Source: Bacteroidota bacterium (lineage in GTDB: Bacteria; Bacteroidota; Bacteroidia; Chitinophagales; Chitinophagaceae). From it: a stretch of 64,000 bases of DNA. Where the stretch lies: positions 1 to 64,000 of the forward strand of contig JAUZNZ010000002.1 of NCBI GenBank assembly GCA_030706735.1, in the 5' to 3' direction. The notes under the pieces were generated by a model, which was not told where the DNA came from, did no database searches, and worked only from the letters and a program-made list of their open reading frames with translations. Position numbers and translations under genes: made by a program. Below are positions 35,801 through 43,346 of this stretch, piece after piece (the first letter of the stretch is position 1; every line of letters begins with the position of its first letter).

Positions 35801-37040
35801 TGGCAGGCGCGGACTACTGACCATGGATACTGCCTTCAATAATCAGAATATGATCAGCTATACCCAAAAGATCAGTGCCGTGGCCACCCTGGAACCGGTT
35901 CGCGACCTGCATATTTCGGTTAGCTTCTCCAAGACATTTGGCAAGAATTATTCCGACCTGTACAAAGACACCGCGGGCGGCGCCGGCCTGACCAGGCTCA
36001 ATCCATACACGGCAGGCACCTTCTCCGTGAGCTTCATCTCGTTCCAGACGCTTTTCGAGAAGTACAAGCCCAATGAGTTATCGACTACCTTCCAGAAGTT
36101 TGAAAATTACCGGTCCATCATTTCGCAGCGATTGGGAAATATCAACCCGTATACCGGCAGCCTGGTCGGTACGGACGGATATGCGAAAGGATATGGTAAA
36201 TATGCGCAGGATGTACTGATTCCCGCTTTCATTGCCGCATACACCGGCAAGAGCCCGACGGCCATTGCCCTGATCAATGAAAGTAATTCCAGCATTACCT
36301 CAAATCCTTTTTCCGGCTATTTGCCAAAACCGAACTGGAATATCAGTTATAACGGTTTAAGCCGGTTGCCCGTTTTCAGTAAGATCTTTACCAACTTCAC
36401 GATCACCGATGGTTATACCAGTACGTTAAGCATGAACAGCTTCAGCTCCCAACTGAACTATGCGGACCCGTTGGGCTATGGCCAGCCGGGCTTTGTCGAT
36501 ACGCTGACGGGGAATTTTGTACCCTATTTCCTGGTTCCGAATATTACGATCTCCGAACAGTTCGCGCCGCTGCTCGACGTGGATATGCAATTCGTCAATA
36601 ATTTCCAGGCGAAAGTGGGCTATAGTAAATCCCGTCAACTGAGCCTGAGTCTTATCGATTTCCAGCTGAGCGAGACCCACTCCTCCGAATTGTCCATTGC
36701 AGCGGGATTTAAGGCCCGTGGCGTAAATCTTCCGTTCAAGCTGAAGATGCCTGGTCAGAACGAGTCATCCAGGAAACTGCAGAATGACCTGACGATCCGG
36801 TTGGAGATGAGCGTTCGGGACGACGCCACGTCCAGCAGCTATCTGGATCAGAATGCCAGCCTGCCGACGGGCGGAGCACGCACCATCACGATCTCCCCTT
36901 CGATCGACTATGTATTGAATAACCGTATCAACCTGAAGTTCTATTTCGACCAGCGGAGGACCGAACCCAAAATATCCACCACGCCTCCGATCATCACGAC
37001 CAAGGGCGGTATTCAGATCAGGATCTCGCTGGCGCCATAG
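29802..37040 (+). CDS. sprA: SprA, outer membrane translocon of type IX secretion
   Basis: The 2412-residue protein is the giant SprA/Sov translocon of the type IX secretion system, which also supports gliding in motile relatives. It has an N-terminal signal-like hydrophobic segment (residues 6-27) and SprA-type domains, including the FNESANINVIGNIGNKLKLPI segment, given as NIGNKLKLPISYNT near residue 220. The rest is rich in alternating beta strands and aromatic residues, ending in the short hydrophobic strand IQIRISLAP. The start is a TTG at 29802: an in-frame TAA lies 21 bases upstream, no ATG is available, and GAGGAAAG precedes it. Confidence 0.95.
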   Translation: MIRYLFQLVFVTVILGAASVVLCTTASAHACPQLPAQDTAKPHLDSAGRRIDSAGHKRDTLRFPLMDRRGDPISNPNRNPFDLKNPVNLHDSIEYDPVTQQYYILEKIGNQYYRKPTYLTFDELMRMRARQDENEYFRKRADAVDALNKKLLRPKLSVTESLFNRIFGNAKPDIRPQGNVDITAGYQGQNIQNPTLPESARKTGGFDFNESANINVIGNIGNKLKLPISYNTLANFDFENQLKLDYTGGPDEIIKKIEAGNVNFTTKSTLIGGAQSLFGIKTQLQFGKLSVTAVLANQRSQRQSVASQGGAAVTSFQFKADNYEENRHFLLAQYFHNNYNKAMANLPVVTSQVQILRMEVWVTNRGGIDTGSRNIVGLMDLGESAPYNPNIHPQTGLAYPFNDANTEYRSIVNDPASRIPSQAANKLNSLGLVQVQDFEMVYAKKLSPTDYYFNPQVGFLSINQTLQSNDVLAVAYQYSYNGRIYQVGEFSTDVPPDTAAGTGSGSQKVLYLKLLKATSQRTNLPLWNLMMKNVYSLQTAGGSYLSNIQSAGFQLNVMYDEPSKGTKRYLPEGPKADTPLLNILNLDRLNARNDPQPDGVFDYIEGYTVLSTQGKIIFPVLEPFGRDLDSLAFRGASQALKNKYVFYQLYDTIKAVAQTFANVDRYILQGSAKGQSTSNLSLGAFNVPQGSVLVTAGGQTLKENVDYVVDYNLGTVQIINQAIINSGVPVNVSYENNASFGTQQRSFLGLRLDYLAKSSATQSLTLGGTIERLNERPFFSKTDYGEDPIRNTMYGADFNYRTQAPQITRLLDKLPFYTTREMSTVTAYGEAAILKPGHPPQIGKGSSGAVYIDDFEGSTSAIDLRFPLTSWALASTPNGTGGQYPPLFPEASMTDTLDYGFNRAKLAWYNIEPTLQDPSNSNNPDRYENVLADPRIAPVNTQQLFPQQTVQTGQAQLITFDMAFYPKERGPYNFDARPGSVGPDGKLLNPQKRWGGIMRAIDQTDFETNNIEVIQFWLQNPFLTNPASTGGYLYFDLGSVSEDILKDGKKEFENGLRTPNINAAVDSSSVWGTVPANPIQVTTAFSNDAADRQFQDVGLDGMDDATERTRYNAYLNSLAANFGSTSPAYLNALADPSTDDFTNYRDGLYDASKTGILGRYKNVNNPQGNSPVAAAGQTTITAYTLYPDQEDLNKDNTMNTLEEYFEYRVALMPDSLQRVGQNFITDSISFTPNGGARQTWYQFSIPISEYYQKVGNIPDFKSIQFIRMYLTGFNDSVVCRFAQLQMVRNSWRNFTYRIDTTGQYAVLPSNNITTFNVTAVNIEQNSSRTPVRYVSPPGVLRQQELSNNNVNLLLNEQAMSLQICNLAQGDVRGVYKTTALDLRRYGNMDMFIHAESAGGGTDVLNDKDLTAIIRLGSDFVSNYYEIRIPLKKTKWFATADTAIWPAANNLNLALDRLIRLKSDRNNSGTSDVYFKETDAATGRTYAILGNPNLGAVDAFFLGVENQQQPSICTEVWFNELRLTDISQQGGWAAVGRVDIKLADLGTMTLSGSYRSAGFGSIDQSTNQRSLDNNSEVDAATNLELGKLLPKRASMSIPLYAGLTKTTSTPEYDPFDLDIKLADKIKAAPAAQKDSIRQQAVDQTTVQTINVTNARRANPRGKKLKPWSIENVDVSYSYTRSEHHSPLAVEDELVTHKAALNYNYNHVAKYWEPFRRRIKAKTPWLGLIRDFNFNPVPTVFSFHADIDRQFGAYRSRNIGGPANALPETYNKFFTYNRIYTLRWDLTRSLALDFTATNNSWVDEDNGRLSKVQRQSMWANFWKGGRTILYSQNTNLTYTLPTAKLPLLDWTTMRIGYSGTYTWTGASQLARNLGNSLQNTQQRSALAELDFTKLYAKWRLLRPLDQAPASARNQAGARNAQDSARRRQAERETHELSGVPRALAKMLTSLKHVTFNYADNSSSAIYGFLDSTRVLGMDLHGMQPGWGYVFGQRPDTNFVNKLGRRGLLTMDTAFNNQNMISYTQKISAVATLEPVRDLHISVSFSKTFGKNYSDLYKDTAGGAGLTRLNPYTAGTFSVSFISFQTLFEKYKPNELSTTFQKFENYRSIISQRLGNINPYTGSLVGTDGYAKGYGKYAQDVLIPAFIAAYTGKSPTAIALINESNSSITSNPFSGYLPKPNWNISYNGLSRLPVFSKIFTNFTITDGYTSTLSMNSFSSQLNYADPLGYGQPGFVDTLTGNFVPYFLVPNITISEQFAPLLDVDMQFVNNFQAKVGYSKSRQLSLSLIDFQLSETHSSELSIAAGFKARGVNLPFKLKMPGQNESSRKLQNDLTIRLEMSVRDDATSSSYLDQNASLPTGGARTITISPSIDYVLNNRINLKFYFDQRRTEPKISTTPPIITTKGGIQIRISLAP

Positions 37041-37062
37041 GTTGGGCCGGCCCATGCCGCAA

Positions 37063-37824
37063 TCAGCTCTTCCGGTAAAAATAGATGGCATCGGCTTGTG
37101 CGGTGCACGTGATCACCAGGTCATTGATGCAGACATGCGGGGGCAGGGTGGCGCAATAATAGACTACGTCCGCTATGTCATCGGCGATCAGGGGAATAAA
37201 GCCTTCATAGATCTTCCTGGCCTGCTGTTCATCCCCTTTAAAGCGGACCATGGAGAATTCTGTCTCCGCCGCCCCCGGGTGGATGGCGGTTACCTTAATG
37301 GCATGCCGTAGCAGGTCGATCCGCATGGAACGCGAGATCGCATCCACGGCGAACTTGCTGGCACAATAGGCATTCCCTTTCTCATAGACTTCCTTGCCCG
37401 CTACGGAGCCCATATTGATGATATGCGGGTGGGGCTGACCGACCATCAGCGGGATGACGGCGCGGGACACATAGAGGAGACCTTTCAGGTTGGTGTCGAT
37501 CATGGTTTCCCAATCGTCAAGGTCCGCTTCGTCGAAATAATCGCGGCCGAGCGCAAGCCCGGCATTATTGAACAGGATATCCACCTTTTTCCATTCTGCC
37601 GGAAGGCTTGCGATCGCAGAAAAGACCGCGTCTTTATCCTGAACGTCGAATGTCAGCGTGGTTACGCGGGTATTCCCGTTCTCCAACCGTCGTTTTAGTT
37701 CTTCCAGCCGTTCCTGTCTCCGGCCCGTTAGGATGAGGTCATAGCCGCCTGCCGCGGCAAATTTTTCGGCGCAGGCCTTTCCGAACCCGGACGTGGCGCC
37801 GGTGATGAGGACGATCTTGTTCAT
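37063..37824 (-). CDS. SDR-family NAD(P)-dependent oxidoreductase (YdfG-like)
   Basis: The 253-residue enzyme has the classical SDR pattern: cofactor motif TGATSGFG at residues 8-15, NNAG at 86-89, and the catalytic Ser140, Tyr153 and Lys157 (YCASK). The closest family by memory is the 3-hydroxy acid dehydrogenase YdfG group, which prefers NADP; the RR after beta strand 2 agrees. It is the last gene of the guaB-lnt-hydrolase-SDR operon, overlapping the hydrolase by 4 bases. Confidence 0.9.
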   Translation of the reverse strand: MNKIVLITGATSGFGKACAEKFAAAGGYDLILTGRRQERLEELKRRLENGNTRVTTLTFDVQDKDAVFSAIASLPAEWKKVDILFNNAGLALGRDYFDEADLDDWETMIDTNLKGLLYVSRAVIPLMVGQPHPHIINMGSVAGKEVYEKGNAYCASKFAVDAISRSMRIDLLRHAIKVTAIHPGAAETEFSMVRFKGDEQQARKIYEGFIPLIADDIADVVYYCATLPPHVCINDLVITCTAQADAIYFYRKS

Positions 37825-38690
37825 GGTTGATGTTCGTTTGTATGCGGTTTCTTGGGATGAGAGCCGGATATGCCGGACGCCCGGGCGATGGCGAACGCCA
37901 TGAATTCTTCGAGTATCGAGCGACAGTGCTCCGCCTCTTCCAGCATGCCCATATGTCCCGCCTTCTCCAGGATATGGATCGACGATATGGCAGCCATATG
38001 CGTTTGTTGCAGGCTGCTCACGAGCGGGATCGTATTATCTTTCTCCCCGATGATGAACAGGACGGGTTGCTTGCATTGTTTTAATATTTCGGTCCGGTCA
38101 GGCCGGCGGATCATCGCATTATAATAGTACACCAGCGAATGGGGATTGAAGGCGGAATAGGAGCTGATGACCTTCTCGACCCATTCGGGATGTTGCTCGC
38201 GGGAGTCCTCCGCGAATAGATTCGGCGTGGATTGTTGAATGAAGGGCGCCGCGCCATGCTTGCCGATGAACTCATTGCTCTTCCTTCGTAACGCTTTTTT
38301 TTCTTCGCTGTCTGCAAAGGCGGTGGAATGAAAGAGGCCGAGTGCAGACAGGCGCCCGGGATATTTTTCTGCAAAAGCCAGCGAGATATAGCCGCCCATG
38401 CTATGCCCGACCACAACGGCCTGTTTAATGCCTTCCGCATCCAGCAAAGCGGCGATGCTTTCCGCCATTTCCTCCATCGAAGTCTCGCCGCGGAGTGCCG
38501 AAGATCTGCCGCTCCCGGGAAGGTCCGGAATGATCACCTGGCACAGGTCTTGCAGGGCCGCGACCTGACCGTCCCAGATCCGTCCGTCTTCCGCAAATCC
38601 ATGGATGAGTAAGAGTGGGGGTTCATTGGTCGCTTTTCCCTCTACGCGATAGAATAAATGCGACAACCCGTGATTCAGCGTCTTATCCAT
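37821..38690 (-). CDS. alpha/beta hydrolase
   Basis: The 289-residue protein has the alpha/beta hydrolase fold: oxyanion HGFAEDG near residue 30, nucleophile Ser97 in GHSMGG, an acid Asp in IGEKDNTIP, and the catalytic His in KAGHMGMLEE. Substrate is unknown. The ATG at 38690 overlaps the lnt stop by 8 bases and is preferred over an upstream in-frame alternative at 38723. No signal peptide is seen, so it is probably cytosolic. Confidence 0.88.
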   Translation of the reverse strand: MDKTLNHGLSHLFYRVEGKATNEPPLLLIHGFAEDGRIWDGQVAALQDLCQVIIPDLPGSGRSSALRGETSMEEMAESIAALLDAEGIKQAVVVGHSMGGYISLAFAEKYPGRLSALGLFHSTAFADSEEKKALRRKSNEFIGKHGAAPFIQQSTPNLFAEDSREQHPEWVEKVISSYSAFNPHSLVYYYNAMIRRPDRTEILKQCKQPVLFIIGEKDNTIPLVSSLQQTHMAAISSIHILEKAGHMGMLEEAEHCRSILEEFMAFAIARASGISGSHPKKPHTNEHQP

Positions 38691-40320
38691 GGGATAACCT
38701 GCGTTTGAAGGTGACGAAAACACCCCAGATCACAACAAGGATGGAGCAGGGCAGGGCTAATTTGAAGAGGATATCCCCGTATCGGGCATAGAGGGTCAGC
38801 CCTTTGTTCGGGGGTACCGGCATCTTAATGACAGCTACCTTATCCCATGGCTGGGGATCGATCACCCGGCCGGCCGGATCGATGAAACAGGAGATCCCGG
38901 TATTGGCGCTGCGTACTACCCACCGGCGGTCTTCGATCGCGCGAAGACGGGCATAATTTTCGTGTTGTTTGTACCCCGCGGTATTGCCCCACCAGCCGTC
39001 ATTCGTGATCACTGCGATCAGATCGGCGCCATTTCTGATATAGGCGGACAGAAATTCTCCATAGATGCTTTCATAACATACAGCGGGGGCGATATGGTAA
39101 CCGCCATTTGCAGAATGAAGGACAGTTCGTTCTTCCTGGCCGGCATATCCGCTTCCCGTGCCGCCGAATTTCTCGAACAGGGGTCTCATAAACCGCAGGA
39201 AAGAGGGCAGCGTTTCTACTCCCGGCACCAGCCTGGATTTATGATAGATCCGGATCCCGTGACTGTCCAGCAAAGCCGCACTATTGTAGGAATCTTCATA
39301 AAGATCGGTGCCCGGTACCTTGATTGAGGTCGGGGTTTTGTCTTGCTCAGGATAAACACGAAACCCCTCGACGCCCGTAAGCAGGCTCAGCCCCGGGTGC
39401 CTGCTCAGCATGGCCCATATCGGCGCCATGAAGGGATGCAGCTTCATTTCATCCTCGTTGATGTCTTTGGGCACGGCCGTCTCGGGCCAGACGATCAGCG
39501 CGGTATGTAGGTCGATTTGGGATTCGCTCAGACTGATCATCCTTGCTAACTGACCTTCTTGGGTGCTATCCACAAATTTCTCGTTATAGGGATCGATATT
39601 GGGCTGAACGATGATCACGTTCGGCGTCGCTTGATCCGTCGCCGTGGTCTGCTCTTCTATGTTCGTCGCAAGCAGCCGGGAGAAAATGATGGGCCCCGCG
39701 AGCACCAGGAGGGCATACAGCGCGTAACGGGTGACGGAGCGCCCCAACCGGCCAGGCGGAGTGCGCGTTGCTCCCCGCTTGCCATCCCCGCCGTTGAATG
39801 CAGCCCGCAGCAGCAGGAAGACCGTCAGGTTCATCAATAATACCCAGAGGCTGCCCCCGCTGCAGCCGGTAAACTCGTACCACTGAACCCAGCCCGGATG
39901 CGTGGCAAAGACGTTGCCGACCGTAAGCCAGGGCCAGCTCAGCTCCCAGTTAAGGTGAATGTATTCGAAACTCAGCCAGAAAAATAGCAGCGAGGGGTAA
40001 CCGAACTTCGGCCCAAGAGCCCTTTTTATATGGTAAAAGCAGATCCAGGGCAGGCACATTAACAGGCTGTTGGCCAGCATGGCGGCCATGCCTCCGATCA
40101 ACGTGGAATTGCAAACCCACCAGGTCGTGGCGACATTCCAGATAAGCATGGTCAGGTAGGTCCAGCCGAAGAATTTTGCCCCCCGTGTGCTTTGCTGCTC
40201 CAACCATAGCAGCGGAATGAATGCGAAAAAGATCAGAAAGGTAAAGGGCAGGACGGGCCACGCAGCGTATAACAGCAAGCCGGATGACCCTGCGAGAATG
40301 AGCGGATGGATTTTTTTCAC
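38683..40320 (-). CDS. lnt: apolipoprotein N-acyltransferase
   Basis: The 545-residue inner membrane enzyme has about six N-terminal membrane segments and a nitrilase-type domain. It carries the catalytic Glu in VWPETAVP near residue 275, a Lys in YHKSRLVPGVE, and the Cys in APAVCYESIYGEF near residue 418. A C-terminal hydrophobic segment follows. It adds the third acyl chain to lipoproteins, which suits a phylum rich in surface lipoproteins. It starts 3 bases after the guaB stop. Confidence 0.95.
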   Translation of the reverse strand: MKKIHPLILAGSSGLLLYAAWPVLPFTFLIFFAFIPLLWLEQQSTRGAKFFGWTYLTMLIWNVATTWWVCNSTLIGGMAAMLANSLLMCLPWICFYHIKRALGPKFGYPSLLFFWLSFEYIHLNWELSWPWLTVGNVFATHPGWVQWYEFTGCSGGSLWVLLMNLTVFLLLRAAFNGGDGKRGATRTPPGRLGRSVTRYALYALLVLAGPIIFSRLLATNIEEQTTATDQATPNVIIVQPNIDPYNEKFVDSTQEGQLARMISLSESQIDLHTALIVWPETAVPKDINEDEMKLHPFMAPIWAMLSRHPGLSLLTGVEGFRVYPEQDKTPTSIKVPGTDLYEDSYNSAALLDSHGIRIYHKSRLVPGVETLPSFLRFMRPLFEKFGGTGSGYAGQEERTVLHSANGGYHIAPAVCYESIYGEFLSAYIRNGADLIAVITNDGWWGNTAGYKQHENYARLRAIEDRRWVVRSANTGISCFIDPAGRVIDPQPWDKVAVIKMPVPPNKGLTLYARYGDILFKLALPCSILVVIWGVFVTFKRRLSHG

Positions 40321-40323
40321 GGT

Positions 40324-41832
40324 TTAACGGCTATAGTTAGGCGCTTCCTTGGTAATCTCGATGTCATGGGCGTGGCTTTCCTTCATGCCGGCATTGGTGA
40401 TCTTGATGAATTGGGATTGCCGCTGAAGCGTGTCAATGTCCTTTGCGCCGCAGTATCCCATGCCTGCGCGCAGACCGCCCGCATATTGCTGAACGACTTC
40501 GCTGAGATTGCCTTTGAAGGCCACGCGGCCTTCGATGCCTTCGGGAACCAGTTTCTTCAGGTCGTCCTCCACGTCCTGGAAATAGCGGTCGCTGCTCCCC
40601 TGGGCCATGGCTCCGATCGAGCCCATGCCGCGGTATTGCTTGAATTTCCTGCCTTCATAAATAATGGTCTCGCCGGGGCTCTCTTCCACGCCGGCAAATA
40701 CACCGCCCATCATGACCACGTTTGCGCCCGCCGCCAATGCTTTGACCATGTCACCGGTATAACGGATACCACCGTCCGCAACAAGGGGAATATTCCTGCT
40801 TCGCAGAACGGAGGCTGCTTCCATGATGGCGGTGATCTGAGGGACTCCGGCCCCGGCCACAATACGGGTAGTACAGATGGAGCCCGGACCGATGCCGACT
40901 TTCACGGCATCAGCGCCCGCATCGGCCAACGCCTTTGCCCCTGCGGACGTGCCGATATTGCCGGCGATAACCTGCAGCTGCTTGAATGACTTCTTTAACG
41001 ACTTGAGCGCATTGATCACGCCTATATGATGTCCGTGCGCGCTATCGAGGGTTACGATATCGACGCCGATCTGCGATAAGGCGGCGGCTCTGTCAAGCAG
41101 GTCTTTGGTAATGCCCAGAGCGGCCCCTACCATGAGACGGCCGTAAACATCCTTGACCGCGTTCGGATGGCTCGTAAGCTGCAGGATATCCCGGTAGGTG
41201 ATCAGTCCGATGAGTTTCCCTTTCCGGTCAACCACGGGCAGCTTTTCGATCTTGTATTTTTGCAGGATCTTTTCTGCTTTCTTCAGGTCGGTGCCTTCAG
41301 GAGCGGTGATGAGACCCTCCTTGGTCATGACCTCGCTCACCTTACGACGCTTGTTATCTTCGAACCGAAGGTCCCGGTTCGTGAGGATTCCGACAAGGAC
41401 CCCTCCGTTATCGACGATGGGGATGCCCCCGATCCGGTTTTCCTTCATCAAACGCAGCGCGTCTCCGATGGTGGACTCTTCATGCAGCGTGATGGGATCG
41501 ATGATCAGCCCGCTTTCACTGCGTTTCACCTTCCTCACCTGCTCGACCTGCCGGTCAATGGACATATTCTTATGCAGGATGCCGATACCCCCTTCTCTTG
41601 CAAGTGCCATGGCCAGGTTGGCTTCAGTCACTGTGTCCATGGCGGCGGACAGCATGGGAATATTAAGCGTGATCTCTTTGGTCAATTTGCTTCGGATATC
41701 GACTTCCCTGGGCAGCACCTGGGAAAAAGCAGGTAACAATAAAACATCATCGAATGTAAGGCCTTCGCCGAAGAATTTTGAGGTAGTTGATTTGGAGGAC
41801 GACTTGCTGAGGGGAGTATTTATTCTTGCCAT
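40324..41832 (-). CDS. guaB: inosine-5'-monophosphate dehydrogenase
   Basis: The 502-residue enzyme has the IMPDH barrel with a tandem CBS pair near residues 100-220. The catalytic loop [17 protein letters not shown] lies near residue 310, with the nucleophilic Cys, and a flap region with [10 protein letters not shown] follows near 410. It makes XMP, the committed step to GMP. The ATG at 41832 lies 3 bases after a TACCTTTG box, so the mRNA may be leaderless. It heads an operon with lnt, a hydrolase and an SDR. Confidence 0.97.
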   Translation of the reverse strand: MARINTPLSKSSSKSTTSKFFGEGLTFDDVLLLPAFSQVLPREVDIRSKLTKEITLNIPMLSAAMDTVTEANLAMALAREGGIGILHKNMSIDRQVEQVRKVKRSESGLIIDPITLHEESTIGDALRLMKENRIGGIPIVDNGGVLVGILTNRDLRFEDNKRRKVSEVMTKEGLITAPEGTDLKKAEKILQKYKIEKLPVVDRKGKLIGLITYRDILQLTSHPNAVKDVYGRLMVGAALGITKDLLDRAAALSQIGVDIVTLDSAHGHHIGVINALKSLKKSFKQLQVIAGNIGTSAGAKALADAGADAVKVGIGPGSICTTRIVAGAGVPQITAIMEAASVLRSRNIPLVADGGIRYTGDMVKALAAGANVVMMGGVFAGVEESPGETIIYEGRKFKQYRGMGSIGAMAQGSSDRYFQDVEDDLKKLVPEGIEGRVAFKGNLSEVVQQYAGGLRAGMGYCGAKDIDTLQRQSQFIKITNAGMKESHAHDIEITKEAPNYSR

Positions 41833-41835
41833 GTG

Positions 41836-41867
41836 CAAAGGTAGGCCAGCGGGTTAATTCACTCCAA
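41836..41867 (-). promoter_or_regulatory. promoter of the guaB operon, possibly leaderless
   Basis: On the minus strand TTG (41867-41865), a 21-base spacer and TACCTTTG (41843-41836) match the phylum consensus. The ATG starts at 41832, three bases after the box, so the transcription start is predicted at or near the A of the ATG. Confidence 0.65.
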
Positions 41868-41963
41868 AATTATTTGTTTGGCATGCCCTCCCTGGCTCAC
41901 CTGGTAACCTGCCCAGGCCAGGGCCCCCGCACGGGTTCTTTGCGGGACGGCTACTTCCCAGTG

Positions 41964-42045
41964 TACCCCCTGCAAGAAAGTGAACTTTTTTTAATTTATT
42001 AATAATGAGTGTATTGCAAAAAGTCCACCTTTTTGCAAGGGGGTA
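41964..42045. repeat. 82-base imperfect inverted repeat, MITE-like or terminator
   Basis: The left arm begins TACCCCCTGCAAGAAAGTG (41964 on) and the right arm, read in reverse complement from 42045, begins TACCCCCTTGCAAAAAGGTG. The arms are about 28-30 bases and the centre holds TTATTAATAA. It lies just after dprA and before guaB. It could fold into one long hairpin. No transposase or clear target duplication is present. Confidence 0.65.
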
Positions 42046-42100
42046 GCGCGAGAATTTTAACTTTCAAAAAAAGGTACAAGGGGACTCCTCTCGCACCGCT

Positions 42101-43279
42101 TTAAACCCGACCATAGCTCTTTCCTGGGAACGGGCGGATCAAACCCTGGATCTCCAGACGAAGCAGGGCAAGCGGAATTGACGGTCTGGACAAGAGCTCA
42201 TTTCTCATCAAATCATCAAGGCTGATCCTCTCCCCCGGCTGCAAGACCTCCATGATGGATCGCTCTTCAGGCGTTAATCTGGAAAGGCGGAGGTCTGTCC
42301 GCTGCCTTGCGGTTTCCTGCTCCGGACTAACGACACCGGAACGGCCCTCCGGAAGCATTCCCGGCAGGGCAGGCGCCACCGGGGATTTACTTTCTGGCTC
42401 TTTCTGCTGCTCCAATTCCCGGATCAACTGCCGTCCGTCCGATAACAACCGTGCCTTGCCTTGCTGAATGAGGGCATTGGCACCGGCGCTCTTGCTGTCC
42501 ATGATCCTGCCTGGAATGGCATAAACCTTTTTTCGGTAGGCAAGGGCATTGTCAACGGTTAGCATACTGCCTCCCCGACTGCCGGATTCCACGACCACGA
42601 CCGCATCGGACATGCCGGCGATGATCCGGTTGCGTAATGGGAAATGGTGTTCATCGGGCTCCGTGCCGATGCCGAATTCTGTTAGTAGTCCGCCCTGCGC
42701 GACCATTTGTCTGGCCAGACTGCTGTGCTGGGGAGGATAAATGCGGTCCAAACCATGACCCAGAACGCCCACGGTGGCAAGTTGCCGGCTAAGGGCGGCC
42801 TTATGTGCCAGGGCATCAATGCCATAGGCAAGGCCGCTGACGAGCAGCAAATCCGGGACCGTAAACTCCCTGACCACCCGATCGATCACTTCTTTCCCAT
42901 ACGACGTGGGTGTGCGGGTACCGATCACGGCCACCACGTTGGCCGCATTCAGATCGGCGGATCCCATGTAATACAGGAGTACCGGAGAATCGGCATGATC
43001 TGACAACCTCCGGGGATAACCGGCATCGGTAAAGAACAGTGCCCGTACCTTATACTTTTCAATGAAGGCCATCTCTTTTTCTACGGACCGGAATTGTTTG
43101 AACCCGGCGATCGCCCAGGCGCGCATCTTGCCGATCCCCCTGATCTTGCCAAGTGCAGTCGCAGGCGTTCGGAATATGACTGACGCCTCGCCGACATGGC
43201 GGAAAAGAGATTTGGCGAGCATGGGTCCGATGCCGGGGACCCGGGTCAGTGCGATTCGATAGAAGAGCTCACTTTCCAT
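42101..43279 (-). CDS. dprA: DNA-processing protein DprA
   Basis: The 392-residue protein has an N-terminal helix-hairpin-helix region (GIGPMLAKSLFRHVG near residue 17) and the DprA Rossmann domain (VIGTRTPTSYG near 120, SGLAYGIDALAH near 148, FPLRNRIIAG near 211). A C-terminal winged helix completes it. It loads RecA on incoming single-stranded DNA in transformation. The ATG at 43279 is preferred to an in-frame TTG at 43300, which sits inside a TAATTTTG box (43305-43298) that is the likely -7 element. Confidence 0.95.
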   Translation of the reverse strand: MESELFYRIALTRVPGIGPMLAKSLFRHVGEASVIFRTPATALGKIRGIGKMRAWAIAGFKQFRSVEKEMAFIEKYKVRALFFTDAGYPRRLSDHADSPVLLYYMGSADLNAANVVAVIGTRTPTSYGKEVIDRVVREFTVPDLLLVSGLAYGIDALAHKAALSRQLATVGVLGHGLDRIYPPQHSSLARQMVAQGGLLTEFGIGTEPDEHHFPLRNRIIAGMSDAVVVVESGSRGGSMLTVDNALAYRKKVYAIPGRIMDSKSAGANALIQQGKARLLSDGRQLIRELEQQKEPESKSPVAPALPGMLPEGRSGVVSPEQETARQRTDLRLSRLTPEERSIMEVLQPGERISLDDLMRNELLSRPSIPLALLRLEIQGLIRPFPGKSYGRV

Positions 43280-43346
43280 AAGACGGTTTTCGGCCGTCAA
43301 AATTAGGATAGGACCCAGAGAATTCTTGGCAAACTTTTACATGGTT

